Source: Lanius collurio
Taxonomy: Eukaryota > Chordata > Aves > Passeriformes > Laniidae
NCBI GenBank assembly: GCA_020086605.1
Contig: JACBWW010000017.1
Coordinates: 14,075,245 to 14,139,244, forward strand
DNA length: 64,000 nt
Direction: 5' to 3'
Shown here: positions 22,060 to 34,570 of the stretch, piece after piece
Layout of the letters: each line of letters starts with the position of its first letter
How positions within the stretch are numbered: the first letter of the stretch is position 1
Position numbers and translations under genes: made by a program
The notes under the pieces: generated by a model
Told to the model about the DNA's origin: nothing
What the model saw: the letters and a program-made list of their open reading frames with translations, nothing else
The model's database searches: none

Positions 22060-22318
22060 CTTTCAGGAAAGGAGCCCTCCGTGGCACAAGCCCTTCTGTG
22101 ATTTCCACCTGCTCTTGCTGATGCTGTTTAACTAGGTTTCCTTCGCTGCCAGCTCTCAAAATCTTTTCACCTAGCCTAATTTTTCGTGATCGGCTGTTAA
22201 AATCTTCTTTCCTAGACAAAGGCGATTTAGGAGCTGTATTAGCCGACACAGGTCGAGCCAACCGAGAGGGTTTGGACATCCTGCCTGTGCAGGAATGTAC
22301 CTGCTCCAAAAGCAATTT
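22060..22318 (-). CDS. Coding exon of an unidentified basic, probably disordered protein
   Basis: On the minus strand a 259-bp exon is bounded by a run of ten T then AG (acceptor, 22319-22320) and by AAAG|GTAACT (donor, GT at 22059-22058). It is open throughout, with 86 codons plus one base. The product reads KLLLEQVHSCTGR, then MSKPSRLARPVSANTAPKSP and onward through a lysine/arginine and serine-rich stretch, ending in APFLK. The methionine at codon 14 has a good initiation context (AGG before ATG), so this may be either an internal exon or the first coding exon with an untranslated start. Polar, proline and basic residues with no hydrophobic core suggest a disordered linker, as in cytoskeletal or centrosomal scaffolds, but I do not recognise the gene. 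The frame runs past the donor for about 30 codons only by chance. Confidence 0.72.
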
Positions 22319-24749
22319 CTAAAAAAAAAATCCTTTGCAGCTCACTTTCCAGCACAGGGGCTGGGGAGTTTGCGTGTGCAGCGCAGCTGGATGTGAAGTG
22401 CTGTGCTGCCAGCCCGATCAGTTTTAAACACCAAGCGTTGGGTGGTCACGCAGTTTCCCAGACCTGTGGAATGCAAATGTGTGCTGGGGTAAAACAGATG
22501 ACTCTGTCCCAGTGCTGAGTCCCCAGCACGCTGTGGGGAGCAGATGCTCTTCCAGGGACTGTCTCGAGCTCCTGGTGTGCACTGAGAGCGCCCTGGCATG
22601 AGGGGAATGCTCCACCTACGCAGGTATAACATGAAAAACCACCCAGGCACGGGGTTTACCTCTGCCTGTGGGACCCTCCCGCATTCCTCTCCCAACCCTC
22701 TCTCTCAAACAAACACTTTCTTGTTTCAGCAGATTTCTTCACAGTGAGCCAAAACCACACTGCTTCAGTGCTATATGGTAAATGCCTGATGTCAAGAACA
22801 CATTTGTCTTTGAGTTAAGCAGGGTGCAAGCTTAAATTGGATTAAATGATGCATATTCTCCTAGCACTGTATTATCTGACTCACCAAAAGAAAAAAAGGA
22901 TTGACAGAAAATATCATCTCTCTTTGAAAAATGGTCCAAATCCCTTATTATTTACAGGCATTGTTTAGGAAGCAACACTGCACAGAATATTGCCCATTAT
23001 ACTTTCCTATTTCACTGGCGTATATATATCTAGAAAAATCCCTGGCTTCTTGCACACTACAGATAATCATGTTCTTTACCGACTCTCTAAAGAAAAAGTT
23101 GCTGACCTCAGGCTACATTATTTCAAATCTCAGTTCCTGGGTGCTCTTTGAAAATGCCCAGGCAAATCCTGCCTAACTTTCTCTGCCAGCTCTGTGCTTG
23201 TGAATGCTGCCAAGACGAAGAGCACTTGGTCACAAGAAAAGAAAATTCCATTCACCATAATTTTGGAAAGAACTTCTAAAGAAAAACAACACAGGGCAAA
23301 CAAAAGAAAATGTCACAGCTATAGTTACAGTAAAATCTTCCTGCTGAATTTTAAAATGTATTTCTCCATATCCCAGGCAACCAGTATGCTGCATCTCTAA
23401 TAGAATATGAGGGTCCACTTAATTCCAAAACTAGAACAAACATAAGCAAATCAATATTACACAGGCTAAAGTACTAATAGATATTTAGGAGAAATGCTTA
23501 ACAAGCAAAACAAAGCAAAACATGACTAAATTATTACAGCCATTCCTCGTCTTCAGAGATGGAAATTGTGCATGCAGTAAAATATTTTTGCAAATAATTT
23601 CCATTTTTTCCAAGAATCCCACATTAAATAGATAGCTAATTGTTTATGCCTTCTCTATAAAGCATGGTTTCTATTGCTTTGTTGCCCCATCAAGAATGGG
23701 CCAAATGACATTCAATACAGTAAGCATTGCTGTGATATTATTCTGCACATTATCTTATCAATACAGAAGGAACTCTGAGTGGGGAGATTTCTACTCACAA
23801 GGAGGAACCTGACGGGCATGAGTGTAACTGGGCTCATTAGCAGTGCTCAGGCACAGCAGGTCGTGCAGAAGACAATGAAGAACACAAACAGGGGTGAAAC
23901 AAGATGATGAATGGAGAGTTAATCATGTAACTGGAGTAAAGAATGAGTGAAGAAGGAAGAGTAAATCTGAAAGGCAGTATGTATGTGAGAAGTAGTTGTA
24001 CTGAGCCTCAGAAGTACTGTCATTCTCTCAAGATCTTGGACAGTTTGACCAATAGTAATTTTTAATATCTTCCATTATGATTTCTCATTGTGTAAGCAGA
24101 CACAAGTGCTGTGTGCTTAAAGAAGAGTTTTTGACCAGTGACAATAATTCCTCTGACAAGACAAAGGCATATTATAATTCTGCCAAACACAGAACAATTG
24201 TGAAATAAAACCCAGTCCTGAGTGACTGCAAAAATAGTATTTCAGTTTTTGAATCATTACTGCTAAAGCAAAATCCAACTGAGATTTCTATACACTACAT
24301 ATTCACCCAAACTAAGCACCCTTATCACAGGTTGCTCAAAGAATGGTCTCATCTGTGAAGGAGAATCTAACTAGATGGTCATGTTACCTGCAAACTTAAA
24401 ATAATTTAATTTCTAAGCAAAACAAGGACATAGCGAATTCAAGATTTTCCTAAGGCTCTCTCTAGCAACATAGTAAAAAAGATGGGGAAAGGGAGCTCTA
24501 TCCATCAGCCTTTGACAGGAAACACCCTAAGTTGTCCATTTGGATGCCAAGGTGACACTTCTCCACTGAAAGACAGCAGCAACATCCTGGTTTTGACAAG
24601 AAAGAAGCTCTTTGTCTCACAGCAGAGATACAGCCCTGCAGAAATGGGGTGAGTCAAACATGTTCCTCAAACACGGGAAATTCCTGGAATATTCCAGTCA
24701 AAGATGACCATTTTCAGTAATATCTCAGTGCCTGATGGCACGGTGTCAT
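22319..24749. other. Non-coding; likely intron or upstream region of the exon gene
   Basis: The first 350 bases (about 22340-22690) are moderately GC-rich with a few CpGs but no clear exon. The remainder is AT-rich. No splice-bounded frame or transposon was recognised. If the exon at 22060-22318 is the first coding exon, its upstream untranslated exon and promoter would lie on this side or farther right. Confidence 0.45.
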
Positions 24750-25140
24750 GTGAGGAGAGGCTGAGAGAACTGTGCCTGCTCAGCCTGGAGGAGACATCTT
24801 ATCCATGTGCACGAACATCTGACGTGGGGATAAAAGGGAAGGGAGCTGGGCTGTTCTCAGTGCTGCCCAGCAAAAGGACCAGAGGCAATGAGTGCAAACT
24901 GAAACACAGGGGAAAGAAAGAACTTTAGGCATTTTATAGAGTGAAGGTGGTCAGACACTGGCACACGTTGACCAAGGAAATCATGAAGTTTCCATCCTTG
25001 GAGATTAGCAGCACCCACCCAGGCACGGCCCTGACCTGCCTGCTGTAGCTGAGTCTGCCTGAGCTGGGGGTGAACTAGGCAATTTCCAGAAGTGCCTTCC
25101 CACCCCTCAGAGTTTTGTCATTCTGTATTATCAAATTTAT
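24750..25140 (+). mobile_element. CR1 LINE 3' fragment
   Basis: The stretch GAGGAGAGGCTGAGAGAACT, followed by CTGCTCAGCCTGGAGGAGAC, is the standard CR1 3' region. It continues with the usual order: an internal block resembling GGACCAGAGGCAATG, a stretch GTGAAGGTGGTCAGACACTGG with the cognate of the GGTTGCCCAGAGAGG region, a CAGAAGTGCCTTCCCACC block, and an end near TTTTGTCATTCTGTATTA. It is 5'-truncated, lacks the endonuclease and reverse transcriptase frames, and is diverged, so it is an old dead copy. Confidence 0.8.
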
Positions 25141-25339
25141 TCGGTGGCTATTTATAATCTGGAAGCTTAAATATCCTTAAATCTGTCCAATTGTAGATGG
25201 ACAACCTTTCTCCAAAGTCCTAGCAATTAAATTCTCCCATACTTGACTGTCATTTCTCAGAGCATTTGCTTCCTTTCTGGTCATTTGTCTATTTTAGCTT
25301 CCTGCAGACTGTGGCACAGTGTTCCCAAAAAGAAGTCCT

Positions 25340-25359
25340 GTTTGTTTGTTTGTTTGTTT
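25340..25359. repeat. (GTTT)5 microsatellite
   Basis: Five consecutive GTTT units, seen directly. Confidence 0.9.
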
Positions 25360-25809
25360 AAAAGCTCTGAGATGTGAAGCTGGTGATTCCAGCTATGAGC
25401 ATCAAACCCTTTAAAAAAGCCACCACTCCCCCAAAAACCAAAACACCAAAAAACCCACCCTAAAAGCCCCCCAAACCCTGAAATAAACCATTCCAGAACA
25501 TAAGCTGAGGTTGCTCAGTTGACTGTGTTTCAGGCTGGGTGTAGACACAGTAGTGCACTCCGGGCTGGAACAGCATCAGAGTGCAGCCCAAGGCTGCTGC
25601 CAGCTCCCCATCACCCACAGCCCCACTGCACAGGTCCTCTCTCCCCAGCTCTGCTGCCCTGGAGGCCTGGGCTGCTCCCCACAGCAGGGCAGGTCTCTTC
25701 CTGCCAATCCCTCCCTCTCCATCACAGGTTCTTAATGAATCTCCCCAGGGAGCAAGTCTTTCATCAGCTCTCAAGCTTTTTGAAACCCCAAGCTACTCTT
25801 TTGAACTAT

Positions 25810-25870
25810 TTAAAAAAAACCAAAACAAACCCACAAAACAAAAATAAACAAAAAGACCCCAAACAAAAAG
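25810..25870. repeat. A-rich low-complexity stretch
   Basis: Interrupted A runs separated by C, such as AAAACCAAAACAAACCC. It has no coding sense and keeps a lysine, asparagine and glutamine-rich frame open by composition. Confidence 0.8.
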
Positions 25871-28129
25871 TGCAAAACAAGCCCATCCCCTTTTCCCTAA
25901 GATTTCAGATAGCCAACTTCAGCTAGGTAGAGACATCATATTGATGTAACACGCCATTAAGCAAAAAGCAGTTCAGTTTGTCAGGTTTTCATAAAATGCT
26001 GTAGGAAGTTTTCTAGTGGTTTGGATCAATGAATTAACTGTCACAGCCTCACGCAGAGGAAATTAATATTAAGGGACCAACAGTGCAGTCTATCCTTTTG
26101 AATAATCACATATATGTAAACAAGTAATATTTTTAGAAAACCATACACTTTCCATACGCTGTTTAAAACACTGTCCTTTTAGTTTCAAAACTAACCTCTC
26201 CTTTCCTGCCTAGAAAATAAATTACTGCTGAAATGTGACAACAAGAATTTGTTAAGAGTTAGCTAATAGAAGGCATTTTTACCATAGCATATTAAATAGG
26301 TTACGATACCGCTGTTAACTTAAGCAAAGTTTGTGCCCTCCGGGATAAAAGAAACGTGACTATAGATGTTATTAATCCAAACAAAGCATTTGCAAAGCTT
26401 GAAATTTCCTTTTTTGGGCAACCATGGAGTTCTAGTTTACATTTGCACATAAAGAACAGGGGAGGGGAGAGGATCCCTCTCATCTGAACCAGGAAAAACT
26501 AGGAGTTGATGCTGTATGGTTCAGGATGCGATGTTTTCTCAGCCTCACCAAATCCTCTCCCTAATTTTGGCCTGAAATTATCTCAAGAGAGAAAGGCATG
26601 TATACAGAAATATTTCGACTTCAGCAGACTCTTTCTAAACTATTGACAAGCAACAACTGCTACATCAGTAAATGGAAGTTGCAGGTGCAGAAGTTAAAAC
26701 TGCAAATTAATGAAGTTTTCTCTTTACAAAATTACGCAAGTAACCAGATGGCATAACATTTTCAGCATGAAATGTGGAATAAATGTATAGGCACCAAAAG
26801 AACAAGATCAGTGATGAAAACAATTTCAGATGCAAGTCACAGATAGGTATGTAATGTAATAATAATAAAAAAAAAGCTTGGTGCTTCAGAGAGCTACATT
26901 TTCTAGTAACTGAAGCATGCAAAATTAGTGACAAGTTAATTTTGCAGATGTTAAAGCTTTCTTAGATCTATGTACCAGTGCTTTATTTCTCCATATATGA
27001 TTTCTGAAATAGTTGCATAATACAACTGATGCTTCACATTCAATATATTGAGACCCATTTAAAAACATTTCACACAGATCTGAAGACATTCTTGCTGGGA
27101 AAATAAACCATGCAAAAGGTACCTAGTCATTCATTCAAAGACAAGTGAACCCCTCCAACAGAAAGCAGTCTAATTATGGCAAGTCCTGTTACTCTTGAAC
27201 ATGGTCTTAAAAAGGAAAGTCTGTTAAGGGTCCTGCTGTAATATAATACCTGCCTAGAAGTTGCTATAATTAAAGCAGAGTTGTCATTTATATCAGGAAA
27301 TCCTGTTCCAGAGATTTACTATTCAGCCATAAAAATTTAATCTCGGTTTCAAGTCTTTAAAAAAAAAAACCTAAGTCAGAAAAAAATCCTTCAGCTCTAC
27401 TATATTTCCTTTTTGTCAAAATTTAGAAAATTAAATAGTAGCAAAAACATTCTTAAAGATAAAAGCATTAACAGTTGTAGAATCTAAATACATTATTCTG
27501 CCACAAACCCAGAAATACCTTAAGTAAGGGAAAAATTAATATTCTTTATTATTTTATCATTTGTGCATCTCATATTTGGCTTTGGTTCCAAGACCTTCAA
27601 AGTCCTGGTTTGCCTGAGCACACAGGTCTGTGGCCTACTATTACAGTGTTCATAAACATTGAACTATATCAAGGCTGTGTTTTTTCTAAACCAGTGTAGG
27701 TACATTGGCACTATCCCTCACCTGGTGTTGTTCTGTCCTCAGGATGCCTTTGGACAACTACACTTGGCTCCCTTCCCCGCCTGAAGGGGTGTAGGAGCCC
27801 AGGCACACTTAGACACAGGTAACTGCACAGACCAGAGGATGCACCTTCAGAAGAACAAAGCAATGGGGCACTGGTGTGTAAACACAGCCTTTTGATGTTT
27901 GAAATGTTTGCCAAGATTGTTGCTAAGATTTCCAATTGGTGCCAAATGTGATGGCAGGCCTGGGTACTTTATCCTGATGAGATATGTTAATTACTAAGCA
28001 ATTCCAGATGGAACAATCAACTGTGAACAGCTGCCCATGCAACTCATAACAAATACTTTTTTTATTGCAGAATGTTACCTTTATCTATTTATGAGTTATT
28101 CAAGGAAGAATACAAAATTTAAATATTTA

Positions 28130-28320
28130 TGCCACATTTAAATTATTGCTAAACTCTAGCAAAGTGTTCTGTGATTTGGCTGTTCTTGGGGCTGCAAAAG
28201 TTGGCCATAATGACTAAAAGAGCTAAAATTCATACAATCTTGGTTCAAAGCTTTTTTTCGCTTTTGTTCAGATCTTTTAATCAAATCAAATAAGAACTTA
28301 GGCTCAATGTGTTCTTAAAG
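28130..28320 (+). repeat. Copy A of a diverged duplicated element
   Basis: This segment aligns with 30789-30970 in the same orientation over most of its length with small gaps. Shared blocks include ATTATT...CTA...CTCTA, AGTGTTCT, TAATGACTAAAAGA (28208-28221), GGTTCAAAG against ACTTCAAAG, TTAATCAAAT and CAATGTGTTC against CAATATGTTC. Identity is uneven, so the copies are old. The element was not recognised. It could be an ancient transposon family or a duplicated regulatory element. Confidence 0.6.
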
Positions 28321-30788
28321 GAATATCCATTATCTATAAATCACAGCAGATCATCGCTATTATTACTTCATTGTTAAGTAACGTGAATACTGCTTTCCAC
28401 ATCTGCAGTTATTTCACAGTGATGAGGTTCTTAAAGCATTTTAAAATGTGCACAAAATTATCTTTTGCAAAATTCACAGCATTAGTAGTTTTTTGATAAA
28501 AGAGAAAAGAGTCCAAATTTCAAAATCTCTCCTGAAATTAAGTGACACTATGACTGGCTTAGTCTTTATTGCCACGATAAAAAGGGAAGGGAGAGAAACA
28601 ATTTGTAACACTACACTGACATTTTACTATGAAGAAAATGTTGGTTTCAAATGTTAGTTGGTAATTTGTTTTAGCATAACTGCAGCCTTCTCTAGCTTTT
28701 TGAATCATCATTTCAAATTACCACCTCTTAATAAAAGAATAACTGTTGGAAGAGCTCTAACACATCAAAAATACAACACAGAGAGCTTAAAGCTTTATGA
28801 AAGATAAAATATGCCTTACAGAAATTCAGCCCCTTATCAGTGTTTGAATGAAATCCTGGAATGAAGAGGAAATATGAAGGAAGCAGAAGCAGATGGATAT
28901 GCCAGGACACATGAACACAGTCCATGGCTGACAGAATCTTGTGCATAGTGTCAAGGCACAGGTAAGTCCTTTTAATTGTTTCAATACTCCTCTTTCATCA
29001 TGAAGTCCTGCATCATCCTCACAGGGGAAAAATAGGTAAGAAAAGTAAGCACAAAATGAATGAAAAGAAGACAAACTTCAGGCATGAGGGCAATTCACTC
29101 ATATCCCACATAAGTATTTTAACTGCTGCTCATCCTCCAAGGCTCCACTGACAGCACTCGGGTACGAGCAGTGCGGTGGATGGTCTCGTAAGGAGCAGCA
29201 AACTACAGAGAAAAGAGAACACTGGGAAAGCAAGGGTTGTCCTCTGAAGACAGTGGTGAGAAGGAATAGCTCTGTAGGGCACCCGTAGCTCTGGCACTCT
29301 TGGCTGGACTACCACAGTCTTTTTTCACCACAGACCTTGGATGTGAAGAAAAATCTCCACAGGTCTATGGAAAGCAGAAGGCAAGTAAGCAGATATAGAA
29401 TGCTTTAGAGTCAGATATTACAATAACATTTATTTGAGGGCTTTTTTTAAAAAGCAAAATACTTAGAGACACCATCTAAACTGCAGATAGGCACAGAGAG
29501 TGTTCCACCAATCCAGTGTCCTTTTCTCGGGAGTAGTCCTGGGAGTGATGACTTAGCGAACTGCAGAACATAAAATGCATTTTTCTACTTGTGAGATGCA
29601 GTATTTTTCAGACACCCATTAATGAATATTTCAAGAAGCTAATCTGATCAGCTGTCTGTGATTTTTGTGTGGTTTTGGCCACGACACAAAAGAAAAAGTA
29701 CTTTTTCTCTTAAGTCCCATTTAAAATGTCCATCATCAGAGTACAGCAAGCTTTACTTTTGCACAGTTTCACTTACACAGTACAACATAAATGATGCACA
29801 AGGTTCTTTTCTGTGTCAAAATTTCAAGTGACTGGTGTTGAATTTGATCCCTTCTGTCCCTTATACTGTCCTTACAGCACAGTAAGTTCCCTATAATGCT
29901 GACTGCATGGGTTTGAGTAAACTGTCTATAAACAGTCAGCTGCTTGATCCCTTGCTGTCTGAGCAACTCTGGGGAGATGAACATGTTTGTTCAATGACAA
30001 TAAAAAATCTGCAACTCCATTTATTATGTTTCTATAGCTATAGATAATAGTTCAGGTAGTCCAAGTTTACCACTACTCTGAAATGCACAGGCATTGCATC
30101 CTCACCTGCTCAAGCCATCTGGAAAGATATTTCTTGGTTACAATCTGCCCATACTTGTAGAGACTAAATGTTCTGAAATCTGGAGATTTTATGCAAATGA
30201 CTTAATGTCCTGCTTTGCATATTTGATGATTTATTACCTTATTTACATGAATGATGACAAATGGTCCCGATTACTAGCATTTAAGAGTGAGGGGATTGCA
30301 GCATGCTTTAGGAATGCAACAACTGTTGTTTTCTTTATTTCTGGCAGATATTTGGGGTGGTATCCAGGTTGCCCTGATGGTTCCTCCAACCTCCATTATT
30401 AGACACTGTTCGCCAGGAACATAAAGGGAAAATCTAATACAGTGATGAAACAGCAGACAATAGCAGATGGCAATGAAGCAAAGGAAACTGAAATAGTATT
30501 CTTTCCAACCAAGAAAAATCTTGAAAAGAACTAATAACCCTATCAATAAAAAATAAGGGCCTATGAAGTACCTTATTAAAAACCCCAACCTTTTTTCTAA
30601 ATGGAAAACTAAACTGATGCCCATGCCAAATACAATATAAAAATTATACCCTTAATAAAGGTCAGTGGCCATTTTAAAGTAGGTTAGCACAAGTTAAAAT
30701 AAAGAGGACACTGCATGACCAGCATTTCTGCCTAGAACCATGAAGGAAACTGGTAAAATGATGTTTTGAAAGCATATTCTGTTTCCCA
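28321..30788. other. Non-coding spacer between copies A and B
   Basis: AT-rich DNA without splice-bounded frames. The 29110-29330 stretch is more GC-balanced and keeps a 61-codon minus-strand frame open, with no recognisable protein features. Confidence 0.5.
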
Positions 30789-30970
30789 AGGACCACATTA
30801 TTTACTATGCTCTACCAATCAGTGTTCTCTTATCTGACTTTTCTTGATGCTATATTGGTTTGCTGTAATGACTAAAAGATGTAAAAAACGTAGAGTCTTA
30901 CTTCAAAGTTGTTTCACTTGTACTAATGCATTAATCAAATAAAGTAAAACTTTAACTTCAATATGTTCCT
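30789..30970 (+). repeat. Copy B of a diverged duplicated element
   Basis: It matches 28130-28320 as described there, with the 14-bp block TAATGACTAAAAGA at 30866-30879 and TTAATCAAAT near 30930. Similarity fades beyond the stated ends on both sides. Confidence 0.6.
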
Positions 30971-33900
30971 TTTTGATCCCAAAGGGTTAAAAATAAAATT
31001 GATGGTACAAGGATTGCTACACAAAGAACAGACATGTACTTAAAAACACATGCAAAGAGAGACAGAAAGAAAATGGGGAAAAGAAGTAGAAGAACAGCAA
31101 CTCCCCTCTGATAAGACCTCCAGTGCTTTTAATGGGCACCAGTCTGCTATCAGGGAGATTTCAGCAAGTTTGACCTGAATTCCTTCCACTGAAATGCAAC
31201 CACCACATCTACCATGTCATTATATGAACCATAAAATAAACAGAATAATTCAGAAGCTATAAAAAATTAATGTTACAAATTCTGAGAGCAAGCCTTCATG
31301 ATGTCCCTCATTTTAATAGTCCTTAAAATGCCTTTCAGCGAAAAGGTCTGTAGGGGGGAAAGACTGGAAAAACTTGGATTAAAAAATCAGGTTTCTTACC
31401 TCAATAAAGACTCCTTGAAGGGGAAAAATAGGATCTGAGCAACTTCCATATTTAAAGTTAGAATTAAAAAGCTCTTTTAAATCTTTGCTGGGCTTTAAAG
31501 ACAATTTTGTAAATTATTTAGTCCCACGTCAAAATGAAGTTTTGCAATTGTGAATTCAAGTAATTCCTAGATAATGCATAAACCTACAGAAAACCACTGC
31601 CTTTTCTTTTAAATATAACAACTCTTCAATGCTAACAGCCATAAACCATAGGGAAAATAGAGGCAGTGACCATAAAGGTAGCTTTAAGCTAGTAACACTT
31701 TCAGGTCTCAAGATGAGACCTTAATGTTTATTCCACATAAAGCAATGTCTTCCACCAAATAAAATAATCCCATCGCCAGTCAAGTGCCAAGAAGTTATGA
31801 CACACACCTTAATACTTTTGAAGAGCACTATTACATGACATCAGAAAAAAAAGGAAAGATATTTCTTTGCTATGATGCTCTGGACATTTTTAGCCTAAAC
31901 CTTTCCTTCCAAGCTCTCCACAGTTTTCTACAGCACAAACAAATTAGCCATCTTCCACAAGCAGTGACTACCTCTATTTTGGTCTATTTTGTAGCTAATA
32001 AGATCACATATCCCTTTATAACAACAATTGCATTCTAGTTATTAAAGCCACCTATTTAGGGTTCTGCACTCAAAGGTAATTGCACAGGTAATTCTAATTT
32101 GGTGGAACCTAACCACATAACAAGAGTCTGGTCCAGATTCAGGATTTAATCCTATATTTTAAGTGAACTATGGCTTATTTTACAGCAGCTGTTATAGTCT
32201 ACATCAGTCTTGGTTCCACCTCTACCTCAGCCACTAGACTCTGCAGTTAGAGTTGCTTCTTTGGTTGTTGTCTCCATTTATTCAACAGAGCATCAAGTTT
32301 TACTGTTGTAAATACACTACAAAGCCTGTCAAAAAAGGAAGCCTTGCAGTTTGCAGCCTGATGTCACCCACCAGGTGCACTGGACATGTGATGGTGAGGG
32401 AACCTGCTGGAGACAAAGAGGCCATTTGGGTCAGAGAAGAGGGGAAAGACATTAGGATAAAAAAAGGGAGAAATTCTGCCAGCTATCATGGCTGTACCAT
32501 ATTAGACATATTTTCAAGTAGGTGAGAATATGTGATGCTAAGTTGCTACAAAAATGGGCTGTGAGGAATGCAAGAAGTATGTCCATCTGCCCACTGCCAT
32601 GATTGCAAGGAACTGCCCTGAGGATTTCCTTTGCGGAGCAGCTTTGACTCCCCTACCCAAATCCCTGACAGAACATTAGGGAAGAGCCCCTTCATCCCTG
32701 AACAAGCCTTGGGACCAGAGGAAGCCAGCACAAAATTCACTTAAATCTATGCTCAGGTGACACACCATTGTGATCCCCTGAAGCCTCTTTGGCCATAGTT
32801 GTGATTACTATCCATTATTTTCAGATAGTTTATAACTGGCTAGTCTTTTTATTTTGGTTACTATGAAGAACACAAGGTCAAATTTCAACAGGGTGCTAAT
32901 GGAGACATGCAATCTGCAAAGAACAGATCTCAGATTTGCTCTGTGAGAGGTTAAAAACACCACATCCTGTGATCATATTTAAGACATTTTATAGCTAATA
33001 TTACTCACTAATCAAAGTGTGTTATTTTACCAATGATTCATAAGACTCTAGTAAAATCACAAACATGCCAGTTGGACTTTGGGGAACTGTGTGGTTTTAC
33101 TCATTTCTAAAAAATAAATAGTATTGATGCGGCAAAAAACCACTCTCCTAGCAATACAAATGGTGTAGTGGCAGGCTGGAGTGATGGTGTACTTCAGGGT
33201 GATTTGTTCAGCAAAAACAACAGGTGCAACTGGCATTTTCCAGCCATAAATCTTCTCTTTTGCAAGCTAATAGTAGGTTTTCAAGTCAGTGTATACCTCT
33301 ATAGCTTACGTTAGAAGGAATTTTTTAAAGGTGCATAATTGTCACAGAAGGTTAATTTTAGATGAATGAAGAATTTGAAGAACAGTTAATTAAACCCTCA
33401 AAAGGGATCTTTTGTTAATTTGGGGGAGAGGGGGGTGGAAATGCCCATTCCATTTACAGAGTAGCAATTAGGATAAAGGATCAATCAATATGTTTTCATT
33501 TGCCAATTACTGTTACTCACCAAGCAGAATTTGGAAACTTTGATAAAGAATCTTCAATTCCTTCAGTCCTTAATTACAACTCATTAAATTTTCATTAACT
33601 TCAAGCTTAGTAAAAAGCAAAAGAATTGTTTGATGGTACTGGTGTTGGCAAGACCCCAGGTTAGATGCCAGAGATGTTCTTTGTTTTGTGGAAGTTACTT
33701 GTGTTTAGCCAGTTATGTCATTGCTACATCACAGCACTACATCAAGAAATTGTAAGAGAATATCTCATGTCTCCTCATTTAACTTCACTCTTATCTCCAT
33801 TTTAAAGCTTTAAAACAACTTTTATGATATGACAACAACATGTAACTTGGACTCTTAAAAAAAGGGACAGTGAATCATGAAAGATTTGTGGAGATAATTC

Positions 33901-34174
33901 AGGAATGCCTGCAGTGCAAATGTGCAGCCAGCCTCTCACCGTCACAGCTGCAGGTTTTGGGACCAGAGCAGCAGTGCTGAAGGAGATCTTGAAAGAAACT
34001 GGGATGTTAAAGGCACAGAGGAGAAGACATTAACTTGAATCCCCACCAAGGAGCAGAGCACCAAGACTAAAGATGTGGGAAATCCTTCCCCAAGAAAAAC
34101 CTCCTGCTGGCTCTGGGGCAGATGCATGGTCAGACCAAGCCGCTCAGGCCTTGAAAGCCTCCATGGATGAAGTC
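30971..34174. other. Non-coding, AT-rich DNA
   Basis: Nothing beyond short chance frames was seen. A G-rich patch lies near 33422-33438. No transposon end or exon was recognised. Confidence 0.55.
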
Positions 34175-34570
34175 TGCACAGCCTCCCGGGGCAACCAGCG
34201 CTGCTGCTTCGCCCTCCTCAAGATGGAAAAGGTTTTCCTCATTCCACTCTGAATCTCCCTCATTCCAGTTTCTGTCTGTTGTCTCTGGCCCCTCACCATA
34301 CACTGCAGCAAGCAGCAGTCGCCTCCTCACTGCGACCTGCAGGGCTGCAAAGTGCCCCAAGGTGCCCCTGGCCCTATCTGAGCCACCTTTCCCTTCAGGG
34401 CAGCTGCTCCAGCCCCGGTGCTTTAGGGGCCCTCCGGTTTAGGGTGTTTGCCTGTGCTGGAGGGCACCAAGCGGGGCAATGTACAGGTGGGGTTTAACGA
34501 GTGCCAAGCAGGGGGCATTGATTCCTCCTCTCAACCTCTTGGCCATGTCCACGGGATCTCGGACACTGCT
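34175..34570 (-). mobile_element. CR1 LINE 3' fragment, reverse orientation
   Basis: Read on the plus strand, the reverse complement of the CR1 3' region appears in order: CCTCCCGGGGCAACCAGCGC, a block with AATCTCCCTCATTCCAGTTT, CTGTTGTCTCTGGCCCCTCA, GGCAGCTGCTCCAGCCCC, then GTACAGGTGGGGTTTAACGA and a segment ending CTCTCAACCTCTTGGCC. These correspond to the conserved blocks of avian CR1 3' ends. The copy is diverged and truncated at both sides. Its higher GC content explains the overlapping open frames here. Confidence 0.8.

Larger units (their letters stand above)
25141..28129. other. Non-coding DNA with simple repeats
   Basis: Contains (GTTT)5 at 25340-25359, an A/C-rich low-complexity stretch at 25395-25480, another at 25810-25870, and a GC-rich patch at 25500-25745 that keeps several frames open on both strands but shows no splice signals or protein signature. 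The rest is AT-rich with no recognised element. Confidence 0.55.

Noticed and set aside
25460..25926. Several overlapping open frames of 60-135 codons
   Set aside because: Both strands are open, the composition is proline and serine-rich and then lysine-rich where an A-rich repeat begins. No splice sites or protein signature.
34130..34497. Overlapping open frames on both strands
   Set aside because: They fall in a reverse-oriented CR1 fragment and reflect its GC content.
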